Under the pieces are notes generated by a model. It had not been told where the DNA came from, made no database searches, and was given only the letters and a program-made list of their open reading frames with translations. Below, piece after piece: positions 1-6,615 of a stretch of 6,615 bases of DNA. Positions within the stretch are counted from its first letter, which is position 1; the number at the start of each line of letters is the position of its first letter. The translations under genes were made by a program, and so were the position numbers. The DNA is from Clostridia bacterium (lineage in GTDB: Bacteria; Bacillota_A; Clostridia; Christensenellales; Aristaeellaceae): positions 1-6,615 of the forward strand of contig JAFUPO010000116.1 in assembly GCA_017481185.1 (NCBI GenBank), in the 5' to 3' direction.

Positions 1-97
1 CCCGCCCATGGCGGCGTGGTCAACAGCCAGGAGCTGTGCCTGCCGGTGACCTCCGGCGGCGTGCTGCCCTGCGGCTGCTCCGGCCGGTGGCAGGCCC

Positions 98-105
<8 letters not shown>
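1..105 (+). CDS. C-terminal end of an unrecognised protein (5' cut by window edge)
   Basis: An open frame runs from the first base to a TAA at 103-105 and encodes 34 residues, starting PAHGGVVNSQELCLP and ending CGCSGRWQAHV. It is rich in Gly and has three Cys in its last part (one at LCLP, two in PCGCSG), with third-position GC much higher than the neighbouring genes. The stop overlaps the start of the next gene by 8 bases, which is typical of genes in one operon and supports this as a real reading frame. I do not recognise the family from so short a tail. The Cys pair could be a metal or redox site, but that is a guess. The main gene body lies outside the window. Confidence 0.6.
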
Positions 106-1892
<1,787 letters not shown>

Positions 1893-1906
1893 GGTCAAAA
1901 TAGGCC

Positions 1907-1935
1907 TTGCATACCCATGGAAAACTTGTTATAAT
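1907..1935 (+). promoter_or_regulatory. Sigma-A-type promoter of yajC
   Basis: The -35 box TTGCAT (1907-1912) and a perfect -10 box TATAAT (1930-1935) are separated by exactly 17 bases, in the short gap after tgt. Transcription would begin near 1942, giving a leader of about 30 bases that contains the ribosome binding site AAAGGGGA (1956-1963), 8 bases before the ATG. yajC can thus be expressed independently of tgt. Confidence 0.85.
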
Positions 1936-1971
1936 ATGAGTACTGTTCATTACTGAAAGGGGATTTTTCCA

Positions 1972-2364
1972 ATGGCTCTTGATCGTCTGTTTGGCATCGC
2001 TACCGCCGTTGCTGAAGCTGCTGCTACCACCGCTGATGCCGGCACCGAAACGGCTGCTCAGGGCGGCATCGTTGAAATGCTGGTTTCCTTCCTTCCCATG
2101 ATTCTGATCTTCGTGGTGTTCTACTTCTTTCTGATCCGTCCTCAGAAAAAGAAGGATCAGAAGGTGAAGGATATGCTGGCTGCCCTGAAGGTGGGCGACC
2201 GCGTATGCACCATTGGCGGCATCTATGGCACCATTACTGCCATTAAGGATGATACCATTACCCTGTCTGTGGGCAAGGATAATGTGACCCTGGTCTTCGC
2301 TCGCTGGGGTATCCGCAATGTGGAAGAGGTTTCTGTCGAAAACGACGCAGAGATTCTGAACTAA
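1972..2364 (+). CDS. yajC: Preprotein translocase subunit YajC
   Basis: YajC is a small single-span membrane protein that associates with SecDF and the SecYEG channel and assists protein export. The 130-residue product has one hydrophobic segment at about 33-54 (IVEMLVSFLPMILIFVVFYF), immediately followed by the family signature FLIRPQKKKDQK (53-64). The soluble part matches the family: MLAALKVGDRVCTIGGIYGTI (68-88), then DDTITLSVGKDNVTLVFAR. The roughly 30 residues before the membrane span are rich in Ala and Thr, longer than in compact YajC proteins, and lie on the outer face by topology rules; a cleaved signal is not evident. The gene has its own promoter and is closed by a terminator, so the secD and secF genes that usually follow are not in this transcript. 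Start supported by AAAGGGGA 8 bases upstream. Confidence 0.95.
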   Translation: MALDRLFGIATAVAEAAATTADAGTETAAQGGIVEMLVSFLPMILIFVVFYFFLIRPQKKKDQKVKDMLAALKVGDRVCTIGGIYGTITAIKDDTITLSVGKDNVTLVFARWGIRNVEEVSVENDAEILN

Positions 2365-2377
2365 ACAAGCCTTTTAA

Positions 2378-2410
2378 CAAGCCCATCGGTCACATAGGCC
2401 GGTGGGCTTG
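2378..2410 (+). terminator. First hairpin after yajC (no U-tract)
   Basis: The arms CAAGCCCATCGGTC (2378-2391) and GGCCGGTGGGCTTG (2397-2410) form a 14-bp stem with two G-U pairs and a 5-base loop. It begins 13 bases after the yajC stop. No run of T follows, so on its own it is more likely a 3' stabilising hairpin or a weak terminator acting together with the next one. On the minus strand it is also not followed by a clear T-run. Confidence 0.6.
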
Positions 2411-2422
2411 CTTGTTGGTCTG

Positions 2423-2449
2423 ACCCTTCTCTTATGAGAAGGGTTTTTT
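2423..2449 (+). terminator. Intrinsic terminator of yajC
   Basis: A perfect 9-bp stem, ACCCTTCTC (2423-2431) with GAGAAGGGT (2436-2444), has the tetraloop TTAT and is followed by a run of T (2444-2449). This is a classic intrinsic terminator on the plus strand. Its T-run overlaps the stop codon of the convergent merR gene. Read on the minus strand, the hairpin has its A-run before it and no T-run after it, so it does not serve merR. Confidence 0.88.
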
Positions 2450-2858
2450 ATTTGCCAGGCCTGCTTGGCGGCTGGTTTTTCTCATGGGCGTTAAAGGCCT
2501 CCTCCAAGGCATCTGCCAGATGGGCAAGATCCAGCTGCGGCTCCTGCTGCACCTGCGTGATCACTGCCAGCAGCCGTTGAATCTTGCGGCCTTTTGCCTC
2601 CAGCGTGATCATATGCTGATCCAAAATAGTGTTCAAGCTTTCCCGGGAGGCAATCATCCGCCCGATCTCTTCCAGTGTGAATTCCATGCGCCTCAAAACG
2701 CCGATGCGCCAAAGCGTATCCACATCCTGGCGTGAAAACTCTGTATAAACTCGCCCGCCGGTCATCTGCTGGCAGGGCTTAATCAACCCCCGCTCGCAAT
2801 ACAAGCGTACCGCCCTTGGGGTCAGCCCGGTCATTTCACACACCTGTTTAATCTTCAT
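2448..2858 (-). CDS. MerR-family transcriptional regulator
   Basis: The 136-residue protein is a DNA-binding regulator of the MerR family, which binds as a dimer and reshapes promoters with overlong spacers. The N-terminal winged helix-turn-helix is clear: MKIKQVCEMTGLTPRAVRLY (1-20), CERGLIKP (21-28), GGRVYTEFSRQDVDTLWRI (34-52) and LRRMEFTLEEIGRMI (55-69). A dimerisation helix follows (about 73-105). The remaining tail is short, acidic and Ala-rich (109-123), and ends in a Pro/Lys-rich stretch. All three Cys (7, 21, 29) are in the DNA-binding part and the C-terminal part has none, so a thiol-based metal sensor of the MerR/CueR type is unlikely; the ligand is unknown. The ATG is preceded by AAAGGGTGGG with 6 bases spacing. 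No target gene lies next to it and it is convergent with yajC. Confidence 0.93.
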   Translation of the reverse strand: MKIKQVCEMTGLTPRAVRLYCERGLIKPCQQMTGGRVYTEFSRQDVDTLWRIGVLRRMEFTLEEIGRMIASRESLNTILDQHMITLEAKGRKIQRLLAVITQVQQEPQLDLAHLADALEEAFNAHEKNQPPSRPGK

Positions 2859-2884
2859 TCGTATCCCACCCTTTGCTCAGAAAT

Positions 2885-2915
2885 ATCATAAGCTGTTCCC
2901 TAGGGTGATTGTCAA
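2885..2915 (-). promoter_or_regulatory. MerR-type promoter of the merR gene (19-bp spacer)
   Basis: Read on the minus strand there is a consensus -35 box TTGACA (2910-2915) and a -10 box TATGAT (2885-2890), separated by 19 bases (2891-2909) instead of 17. Spacers of 19-20 bp are the hallmark of promoters activated by MerR-family proteins. The palindrome CCCTAGGG lies within the spacer, where a MerR dimer binds. Transcription should start near 2878, about 20 bases before the ATG, leaving room only for the ribosome binding site. Autoregulation is the natural inference. Confidence 0.8.
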
Positions 2916-2977
2916 TAGATTTTCATAATTTCTTTCTAATTTTTTCTCTTTTTCTTAACTATTTTTTAATCTATTGA
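2912..2977. repeat. 10-bp inverted repeat enclosing a T-rich (A-tract) segment
   Basis: TCAATAGATT (2912-2921) and AATCTATTGA (2968-2977) are perfect inverted copies 46 bases apart. The left copy overlaps the -35 box of the merR promoter. The segment between is nearly all T and other A/T bases on the plus strand, with T-runs at 2940-2945, 2949-2953 and 2962-2967. Read from merR, this is an A-rich block directly upstream of -35, like an UP element or intrinsically bent DNA. Its role as a second binding site is inference. Confidence 0.6.
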
Positions 2978-3300
2978 GCTTTTGATACTGAAATCAGCAA
3001 CACTGCTTTTGCCGACTACCCTTTTATCGGCGCTGCTTTAGGCATGAATATTACTTTTTGCCGCTCGTATGCAAGGGGTAAAACCTTAGGCTCTTGCACG
3101 GTTTACCACGAATCGAGTGTTTTCGCACCTAAGCCCGCTCCTATTCCCCAGGCTGGTGACAGCAGCCGCTTAAGGCTGTAGCACTTCATGCTGGCCCTGA
3201 GCTGTTCTGCTTTAACCTCTTGCAGTGGAAAAGGGCAAATGGCTGATACCAAAGGAATCCTCCCAAGGGCGAGCGTATTGCTCATCCCTTTTAAGCATTT
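2978..3300. other. Gene-free region with several potential hairpins
   Basis: About 320 bases between the merR control region and the lipoprotein terminator hold no convincing gene. A 60-codon minus-strand frame (3103-3285) exists but has no properly spaced ribosome binding site. Potential pairings include GGTAAAACC (3077-3085) with GGTTTACC (3100-3107), GCAAG (3071-3075) with CTTGC (3093-3097), CTTAGG (3085-3090) with CCTAAG (3128-3133), GCCGA (3011-3015) with TCGGC (3027-3031), and an arm CAGCC (3163-3167) that can pair with either GGCTG at 3151-3155 or GGCTG at 3174-3178. I could not match it to tmRNA, RNase P, SRP RNA, a T-box or a cobalamin riboswitch from memory. A structured RNA, a decayed gene, or plain spacer are all open. 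Confidence 0.4.
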
Positions 3301-3325
3301 AAAAAGCGGCGCTCTTGCGCCGCTT
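3301..3325 (-). terminator. Intrinsic terminator of the lipoprotein gene
   Basis: AAGCGGCGC (3304-3312) and GCGCCGCTT (3317-3325) form a perfect 9-bp GC-rich stem with a 4-base loop. On the minus strand the stem runs into five T (complement of 3301-3305), followed by further A/T bases. It begins 19 bases after the lipoprotein stop codon. No T-run follows on the plus strand, so it works for the minus strand only. Confidence 0.87.
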
Positions 3326-3344
3326 AAGGAGCTTCTATACTTGC

Positions 3345-3770
3345 TTAATTCGCTTCCTTCGCATAATAGAAGGTCAGGCCAATGGTATCCATATAATAAG
3401 AGAGATAGCCGCTGTCATACAGGCCGATCATCATCACGCTGTCGCCGCTGCGCAGCACCAGATAGGTATCGCCTTCCACAACGCCGCTGGCGGAGATGGT
3501 GGAGCCCTCCTCAAAGCCAGGCATTGTGACCACGCCATCCTGAATGTGGAAGGTGGTGTATCCCTCAGGAACGGTCATGGTCTTCTCACCCATCGCCCCA
3601 ATCTTGCCGACCCATTTGCCGTTAAAGTCCTCCAGCTTAACGTCCGTCCTGAGGGTGCCGGGATCGAAGGTTACTTGCTCCATCTGGATCGCTTCCTTCT
3701 TTTCGGACTGACAGGCGGTTAGGCTCAAAGCCAGAACCAGAATCAACAACAGGGCCAACAGCTTTTTCAT
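3345..3770 (-). CDS. Small secreted lipoprotein of unknown function
   Basis: Using the start at 3770 the product has 141 residues. It opens with a lipoprotein signal: MKK, a hydrophobic core (4-16), and the lipobox LTAC with Cys20 as the lipidation site, followed by charged QSEKK. The mature part of about 122 residues would be anchored to the outer face of the membrane. It contains DFNGKWVGKIGAMG (48-61), a stretch with hydrophobic/polar alternation (64-118), and GYLSYYMDTIGLTFYYAK at the end, suggesting a small beta-sheet domain. The GKW after an acidic region resembles the opening strand of lipocalin-like domains, but I cannot name a family. The upstream ATG at 3788 is rejected because the perfect AGGAGG (3780-3785) lies 9 bases before the ATG at 3770 and inside that longer frame. 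It has its own promoter and terminator, so it is a single-gene unit divergent from the phosphate transporter. Confidence 0.82.
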   Translation of the reverse strand: MKKLLALLLILVLALSLTACQSEKKEAIQMEQVTFDPGTLRTDVKLEDFNGKWVGKIGAMGEKTMTVPEGYTTFHIQDGVVTMPGFEEGSTISASGVVEGDTYLVLRSGDSVMMIGLYDSGYLSYYMDTIGLTFYYAKEAN

Positions 3771-3779
3771 CAGAATTTT

Positions 3780-3785
3780 CCTCCT
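3780..3785 (-). promoter_or_regulatory. Ribosome binding site that sets the lipoprotein start
   Basis: On the minus strand AGGAGG stands 9 bases before the ATG at 3770. An in-frame ATG at 3788 would put this site within the coding sequence and has no such site of its own. The shorter form also gives a normal-length lipoprotein signal peptide. Confidence 0.8.
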
Positions 3786-3894
3786 CATTTATAAACAGGG
3801 CGCTCCCCTGCCAATACCTATCTTGCGCCAGCCCTCAGCTGGGCGAATTCTTCACACGTTTATTTATACTGCCAAACAGCCTAATCCGAAATCC

Positions 3895-3923
3895 ATTATA
3901 CCCTATTTTCAACCGCATTTCCA
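3895..3923 (-). promoter_or_regulatory. Probable promoter of the lipoprotein gene
   Basis: On the minus strand a perfect -10 box TATAAT (3895-3900) has TGGAAA (3918-3923) at 17 bases, which matches the -35 consensus in four of six positions. Transcription would start near 3888, leaving a leader of about 118 bases before the ATG at 3770. The leader is long for a simple gene and contains a small hairpin, CAGGG/CCCTG, just before the ribosome binding site, but no known riboswitch pattern was recognised. Confidence 0.55.
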
Positions 3924-3989
3924 GCCCTTTTATTGCTCAAGTGGCATTTGAAGCGTTTTTCTTTGCCGATGGATGGGAATAATAGCCCC

Positions 3990-3995
3990 AGGAGG
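3990..3995 (+). promoter_or_regulatory. Ribosome binding site that sets the phosphate transporter start
   Basis: AGGAGG is 7 bases before the ATG at 4003. The longer frame opening at 3973 has no such site and would encode this motif as part of a non-hydrophobic ten-residue extension, so 4003 is preferred. Confidence 0.85.
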
Positions 3996-4002
3996 CGCGC
4001 AA

Positions 4003-5598
4003 ATGACCTTGAACGATATATTATCCCTGATTGGCGGGCTAGGCTTATTTCTCTTTGGCATGAAGCTGCTCAGCGACGGTTTGGAAAAAGCAGCTGGCGA
4101 TCGCCTAAGGCATCTGCTTGAGGTGGTTACCAGCAACCGCCTGCTGGCTGTTTTAGCGGGTGTATTGGTCACCGCCCTCATCCAAAGCTCCAGCGCCACA
4201 ACAGTGCTCGTGGTCGGCTTTGTAAATACCCATCTGCTTTCCCTCTCCCAGGCTGTTGGGGTTATCATGGGCGCTAATATTGGCACCACAGTGACCTCGC
4301 TGATGCTTTCTGCCAGGCTTAACTTTGGCTCTTTGTTTGCAGGGCTTGGACTGGTTTTTACCTTTTTTCTCCGGCGTAAAGCGTTTCGTCACTTAGGATC
4401 CGTTTTTATGGGGCTGGCGATTCTCTTTGCTGGTATGGAGGGCATGACTGCGGCCATGGCGCCTCTACGCGACTGGGAAGTATTTCACACGCTCATGAGC
4501 GGTGTAAGCCATCCTCTCCTGGGAGTTTTGGTCGGGGCTGTAACCACGGCGCTCCTGCAAAGTAGCTCAGCCTCCATCGGCATCCTACAGGCTCTTGCTG
4601 CTCAGCAGCTGATTCAGCTTCATGGCGCGGTGTACATTCTCTTCGGGCAGAATATTGGCACCTGTGTTACAGCGCTGTTAGCCTCTGCTCGCACAAATGC
4701 TACGGCTCGCCGGGCAGCTGTGGTGCATTTGTTGTTCAATGTGATCGGCACGGCCATCTTTGTGCTGCTAGCGTGGCTGATGCCTTTTGCCTCATTTATT
4801 CAAGGCCTTGCTCCAAACAACCTGCGCCTTCAGGTTGCGCTTACCCATGTGATCTTTAACGTTACAACCACGCTGCTTCTGCTTCCCTTTGCGCATTTAT
4901 TAGAGGCAGCTGCTTGCCAGCTTGTGCCCAATGCAGATGAGTCTCTAAACCCTAAGGCGCTGCATTATTACACCCCAATCCTCCTTGACACGCCAGCCAT
5001 TGCTGCGCATCAGCTCATTCATGAAACGAGGCGTATGGCCCAGCTGACCCGAACCGTTTTTCAACAGGCCATTTCGTGCCTGCATCATTGGGATGATGCT
5101 GTTGCGCACAGTATTGCTGCGTCTGAAGAGGTGCTTGACTTTCTTAACCTGTCCATTACCTCTGCTTTGGTAGAAACCAAAGCCGCCCATTTAACTGAGC
5201 GCGATGCGGCCAGGCTTGGAGCGCTGTTTCACATTGTTAACGATCTTGAGCGTATCGGCGATCACAGCGTCAATATCCTTGAATCTGCAATGGCAGGTCG
5301 CCAAGATGTATTTCATCTCTCAGATGCTGCCGCGAAAGGACTGGAGGAGCTCATTAGCCAAACCACAGCCATCCTTCAAGGGGGATTAGGCGGCCAGCCC
5401 GTTGAGACCCTTGAAGCCTCTATCGATGCTTTAACCCTCCGACTGCGCCAGGAACACGCCCAACGCCTTGAAAGCCGCCAATGCAGCGCTGCGTTCAGCC
5501 TAATCTACCTGGATATGCTGACAGATCTTGAGCGCATCGCAGACCATGCTCATAATATCTCCGAGCTGACGAATGTCTATGGGCTAACACTTCAATAA
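4003..5598 (+). CDS. Na+/phosphate cotransporter with C-terminal PhoU-like domain
   Basis: This inner-membrane protein of the NptA/YjbB (PNaS, Na/Pi cotransporter II) type couples phosphate movement to sodium. Counted from 4003 it has 531 residues. Two inverted-repeat halves carry the family signature: QSSSATT (61-67) with GANIGTTVTS (90-99), and QSSSASIG (186-193) with GQNIGTCVTA (215-224). About eight hydrophobic segments span roughly 5-300. The cytoplasmic C-terminal half (about 330-531) is helical and carries paired PhoU motifs, NDLERIGDHSVNI (413-425) and TDLERIADHAHNIS (507-520), which in PhoU bind metal clusters. The transporter-PhoU fusion is common in bacteria; it may import or export phosphate, and the sequence does not settle this. 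No pst, phoU or phoR genes are nearby. No convincing promoter was found; the gene stands alone, divergent from the lipoprotein. Confidence 0.95.
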   Translation: MTLNDILSLIGGLGLFLFGMKLLSDGLEKAAGDRLRHLLEVVTSNRLLAVLAGVLVTALIQSSSATTVLVVGFVNTHLLSLSQAVGVIMGANIGTTVTSLMLSARLNFGSLFAGLGLVFTFFLRRKAFRHLGSVFMGLAILFAGMEGMTAAMAPLRDWEVFHTLMSGVSHPLLGVLVGAVTTALLQSSSASIGILQALAAQQLIQLHGAVYILFGQNIGTCVTALLASARTNATARRAAVVHLLFNVIGTAIFVLLAWLMPFASFIQGLAPNNLRLQVALTHVIFNVTTTLLLLPFAHLLEAAACQLVPNADESLNPKALHYYTPILLDTPAIAAHQLIHETRRMAQLTRTVFQQAISCLHHWDDAVAHSIAASEEVLDFLNLSITSALVETKAAHLTERDAARLGALFHIVNDLERIGDHSVNILESAMAGRQDVFHLSDAAAKGLEELISQTTAILQGGLGGQPVETLEASIDALTLRLRQEHAQRLESRQCSAAFSLIYLDMLTDLERIADHAHNISELTNVYGLTLQ

Positions 5599-5830
5599 GC
5601 TGAAGGCTGCTCCTTACGTCTCTCGCGGCCGCCTATTTCTTTAGCCTACCTTGCCCCATGTGCTGCAATCTCTTTCTTGAGTTCAATAGTGCTCCAGCAT
5701 CGTAACTTTTTAGCTTGACCTCTCGCCGCTACTGAGGGCTTATTTTTCGTTTTGAAAGCGCCTAATAGAGGTGCCATTCTTGCGCTATCCTTATGGGTTT
5801 AACCTAATTTGTTTTGTCTCTTCACAAAAG
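5599..5830. other. Intergenic gap, no gene seen
   Basis: Some 230 bases lie between the transporter stop and the L17 terminator, with stop codons in all frames and no coding signal. Minor elements only: a GCGGCCGC palindrome (5625-5632) and a possible distant pairing AGCGC/GCGCT (about 5757-5785). No hairpin with a T-run follows the transporter gene closely; the strong hairpin at 5831-5862 may stop transcription from both sides. Confidence 0.6.
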
Positions 5831-5862
5831 AAAACCCTTTCCTGATGAAAGGAAAGGGTTTT
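5831..5862 (-). terminator. Intrinsic terminator of the rpoA-rplQ operon
   Basis: AAAACCCTTTCC (5831-5842) and GGAAAGGGTTTT (5851-5862) form a perfect 12-bp stem with an 8-base loop. On the minus strand it starts 16 bases after the rplQ stop and ends in TTTTCTTTTG, a typical terminator tail. On the plus strand four T follow the GC part, so it may also catch transcripts from the phosphate transporter. Confidence 0.88.
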
Positions 5863-5878
5863 GCTTATAAAGCTTGCA

Positions 5879-6391
5879 TTAAGCCAGCTCGATGATAACC
5901 ATCTCGGCAGCGTCGCCGCGACGGGGCCCCAGCTTGTAGATGCGGGTATAGCCACCGGCGCAGTTCTTTTCCGCGTTGCGGGCCTTGAACTTGGGGCCGA
6001 TCTCGCGGAAGAGCTTCTCAACCACAGGATGCTTGTTGTCCTTGGTTCGCTCCTTGTAATCCCGCTTGTCCTCGCCGGGCAGCTTCTGCTCCTTGAGGTC
6101 ATACAGGTAAGCCATCATCATGCGGCGGGCATGAAGCTTAGAGGGCAGGTCGTTGGTGACGGTGATGTTCACCAGCTGGCCCTTATCATTGTGGAACTCT
6201 TTATTCACTTCCACGGTGTTGTCGCACTCGCGGATAGCCAGGGTGATCAGGCGCTCAGCAACGCGGCGCACTTCCTTAGCCCGGGCTTCAGTGGTCTCAA
6301 TACGGCCGTACCAGATCAGGTTGGTCACCTGGTTGCGAAGGAGCGCCTTGCGCTGATCCGCCGTGCGGCCCAGTTTACGTTGATGTGCCAT
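5879..6391 (-). CDS. rplQ: 50S ribosomal protein L17, long form
   Basis: L17 is a structural protein of the large ribosomal subunit, near the exit of the peptide tunnel. The N-terminal part is canonical: [20 protein letters not shown] (1-20), then [22 protein letters not shown] (31-52). The C-terminal part is also canonical: [15 protein letters not shown] (121-135), [21 protein letters not shown] (145-165), ending IIELA. The protein has 170 residues against roughly 115-130 in most bacteria. Compared with the E. coli sequence as remembered, the extra length is internal: about 25 residues after Ala52, about 18 around [20 protein letters not shown] (98-117), and a few before AGGYTR. AGGAGG (6401-6406) lies 9 bases before the ATG. 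It is 44 bases downstream of rpoA, the standard order at the end of the ribosomal operon. Confidence 0.96.
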   Translation of the reverse strand: MAHQRKLGRTADQRKALLRNQVTNLIWYGRIETTEARAKEVRRVAERLITLAIRECDNTVEVNKEFHNDKGQLVNITVTNDLPSKLHARRMMMAYLYDLKEQKLPGEDKRDYKERTKDNKHPVVEKLFREIGPKFKARNAEKNCAGGYTRIYKLGPRRGDAAEMVIIELA

Positions 6392-6435
6392 GGGGAATTT
6401 CCTCCTTTACGCGGCAAAGACTATTTGCCCGCGTC

Positions 6436-6615
6436 TCATTCTTCGTTGGGCCGCAGACCCAGACCCAGAGCAGCCAGCTTCTGTTCCACTTCCTCCAGGC
6501 TCTTACGGCCCAGATTGCGCACCTTCATCATGTCTTCCTGGTTGCGCTGAACCAGTTCATACACGGTGTTGATGCCGGCACGCTTCAAGCAGTTGTAAGC
6601 GCGGACGGACAGATC
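6436..6615 (-). CDS. rpoA: RNA polymerase alpha subunit, C-terminal domain (cut by window edge)
   Basis: The last 59 codons of rpoA are present, from the window edge to a TGA at 6436-6438. This is the alpha C-terminal domain, which contacts UP elements and activators. In order it shows [20 protein letters not shown], a second helix region, then [20 protein letters not shown], ending LRPNEE. Residues matching the DNA-contact set of E. coli alpha are conserved: Arg5 (R265), Asn8 (N268), Cys9 (C269), Lys11 (K271), Gly36 (G296), Lys38 (K298) and Ser39 (S299), counted from the first visible residue. The domain is followed directly by rplQ. The N-terminal dimerisation domain lies beyond the window. 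Confidence 0.97.
   Translation of the reverse strand, partial: DLSVRAYNCLKRAGINTVYELVQRNQEDMMKVRNLGRKSLEEVEQKLAALGLGLRPNEE

Noticed and set aside
3103..3285. A 60-codon minus-strand frame in the gene-free region, starting MSNTLALGRIPLV
   Set aside because: The only purine stretch (AAAAGGG) directly touches the ATG, so there is no usable ribosome binding spacing. No promoter is visible, and the frame overlaps possible RNA hairpins. No family is recognised. It could be a spurious frame or remnant.
2978..3300. tmRNA, RNase P RNA, SRP RNA, T-box or cobalamin riboswitch in the gene-free region
   Set aside because: I looked for the conserved cores of each on both strands and found none convincing. 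An unfamiliar RNA remains possible and is listed as a finding.
3188..3722. Plus-strand frames of 113 and 135 codons opposite the lipoprotein
   Set aside because: They mirror the lipoprotein gene, which has a signal peptide, lipobox, ribosome binding site, promoter and terminator. The opposite frames have none of these.
3973..4002. A ten-residue longer N-terminus for the phosphate transporter (MGIIAPGGAQ)
   Set aside because: The perfect AGGAGG at 3990-3995 is correctly spaced for the ATG at 4003 and would lie inside this extension.
5714..5745. TTGACC at 5714-5719 as a plus-strand promoter
   Set aside because: No acceptable -10 box lies 16-18 bases downstream and there is no plus-strand gene after it.
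5861..6550. A 229-codon plus-strand frame across rplQ and the rpoA end
   Set aside because: It runs opposite two unmistakable ribosomal operon genes and has no ribosome binding site; its product is an antisense artefact.

Overview
The window looks like a chromosomal segment of a Gram-positive, low-to-mid GC Clostridia, most plausibly an Oscillospiraceae/Ruminococcaceae-type gut bacterium. Several things point there: strong AGGAGG ribosome binding sites, a Firmicutes-style tgt next to yajC, a MerR promoter with consensus sigma-A boxes, a lipoprotein with a short Gram-positive-type signal, and an unusually long ribosomal protein L17 directly after rpoA. The assignment rests on gene content and memory of the families, not on a search.

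Left part, plus strand (1-2450). The tail of an unrecognised gene overlaps an RluA-type pseudouridine synthase, which in turn overlaps tgt (tRNA-guanine transglycosylase). The three are packed as a translationally coupled RNA-modification cluster. yajC (Sec translocase accessory subunit) follows with its own near-consensus promoter and ends in two tandem hairpins, the second a clear intrinsic terminator. The usual partners secD/secF are not next to it.

Middle part (2448-3971). A small MerR-family regulator lies convergent to yajC. Its promoter has the 19-bp spacer typical of MerR-controlled promoters, so it probably controls itself; no target gene sits beside it. Upstream is a T-rich tract bounded by a 10-bp inverted repeat, then roughly 330 bp without a convincing gene but with several possible hairpins. 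Next, on the minus strand, comes a small lipoprotein of unknown function with its own promoter and terminator.

Right part (4003-6615). Divergent from the lipoprotein is a Na+/phosphate cotransporter of the NptA/PhoU-fusion type. After a 280-bp gap the minus strand carries the end of a ribosomal operon: the alpha C-terminal domain of rpoA (cut by the window edge), then rplQ with a large insertion, closed by a strong intrinsic terminator.

Most genes are ordinary housekeeping genes. I see no mobile element, CRISPR array, defence system or clearly new multi-gene system. The parts least explained are the 2.9-3.3 kb intergenic region, the orphan MerR circuit, the lipoprotein and the L17 insertion.
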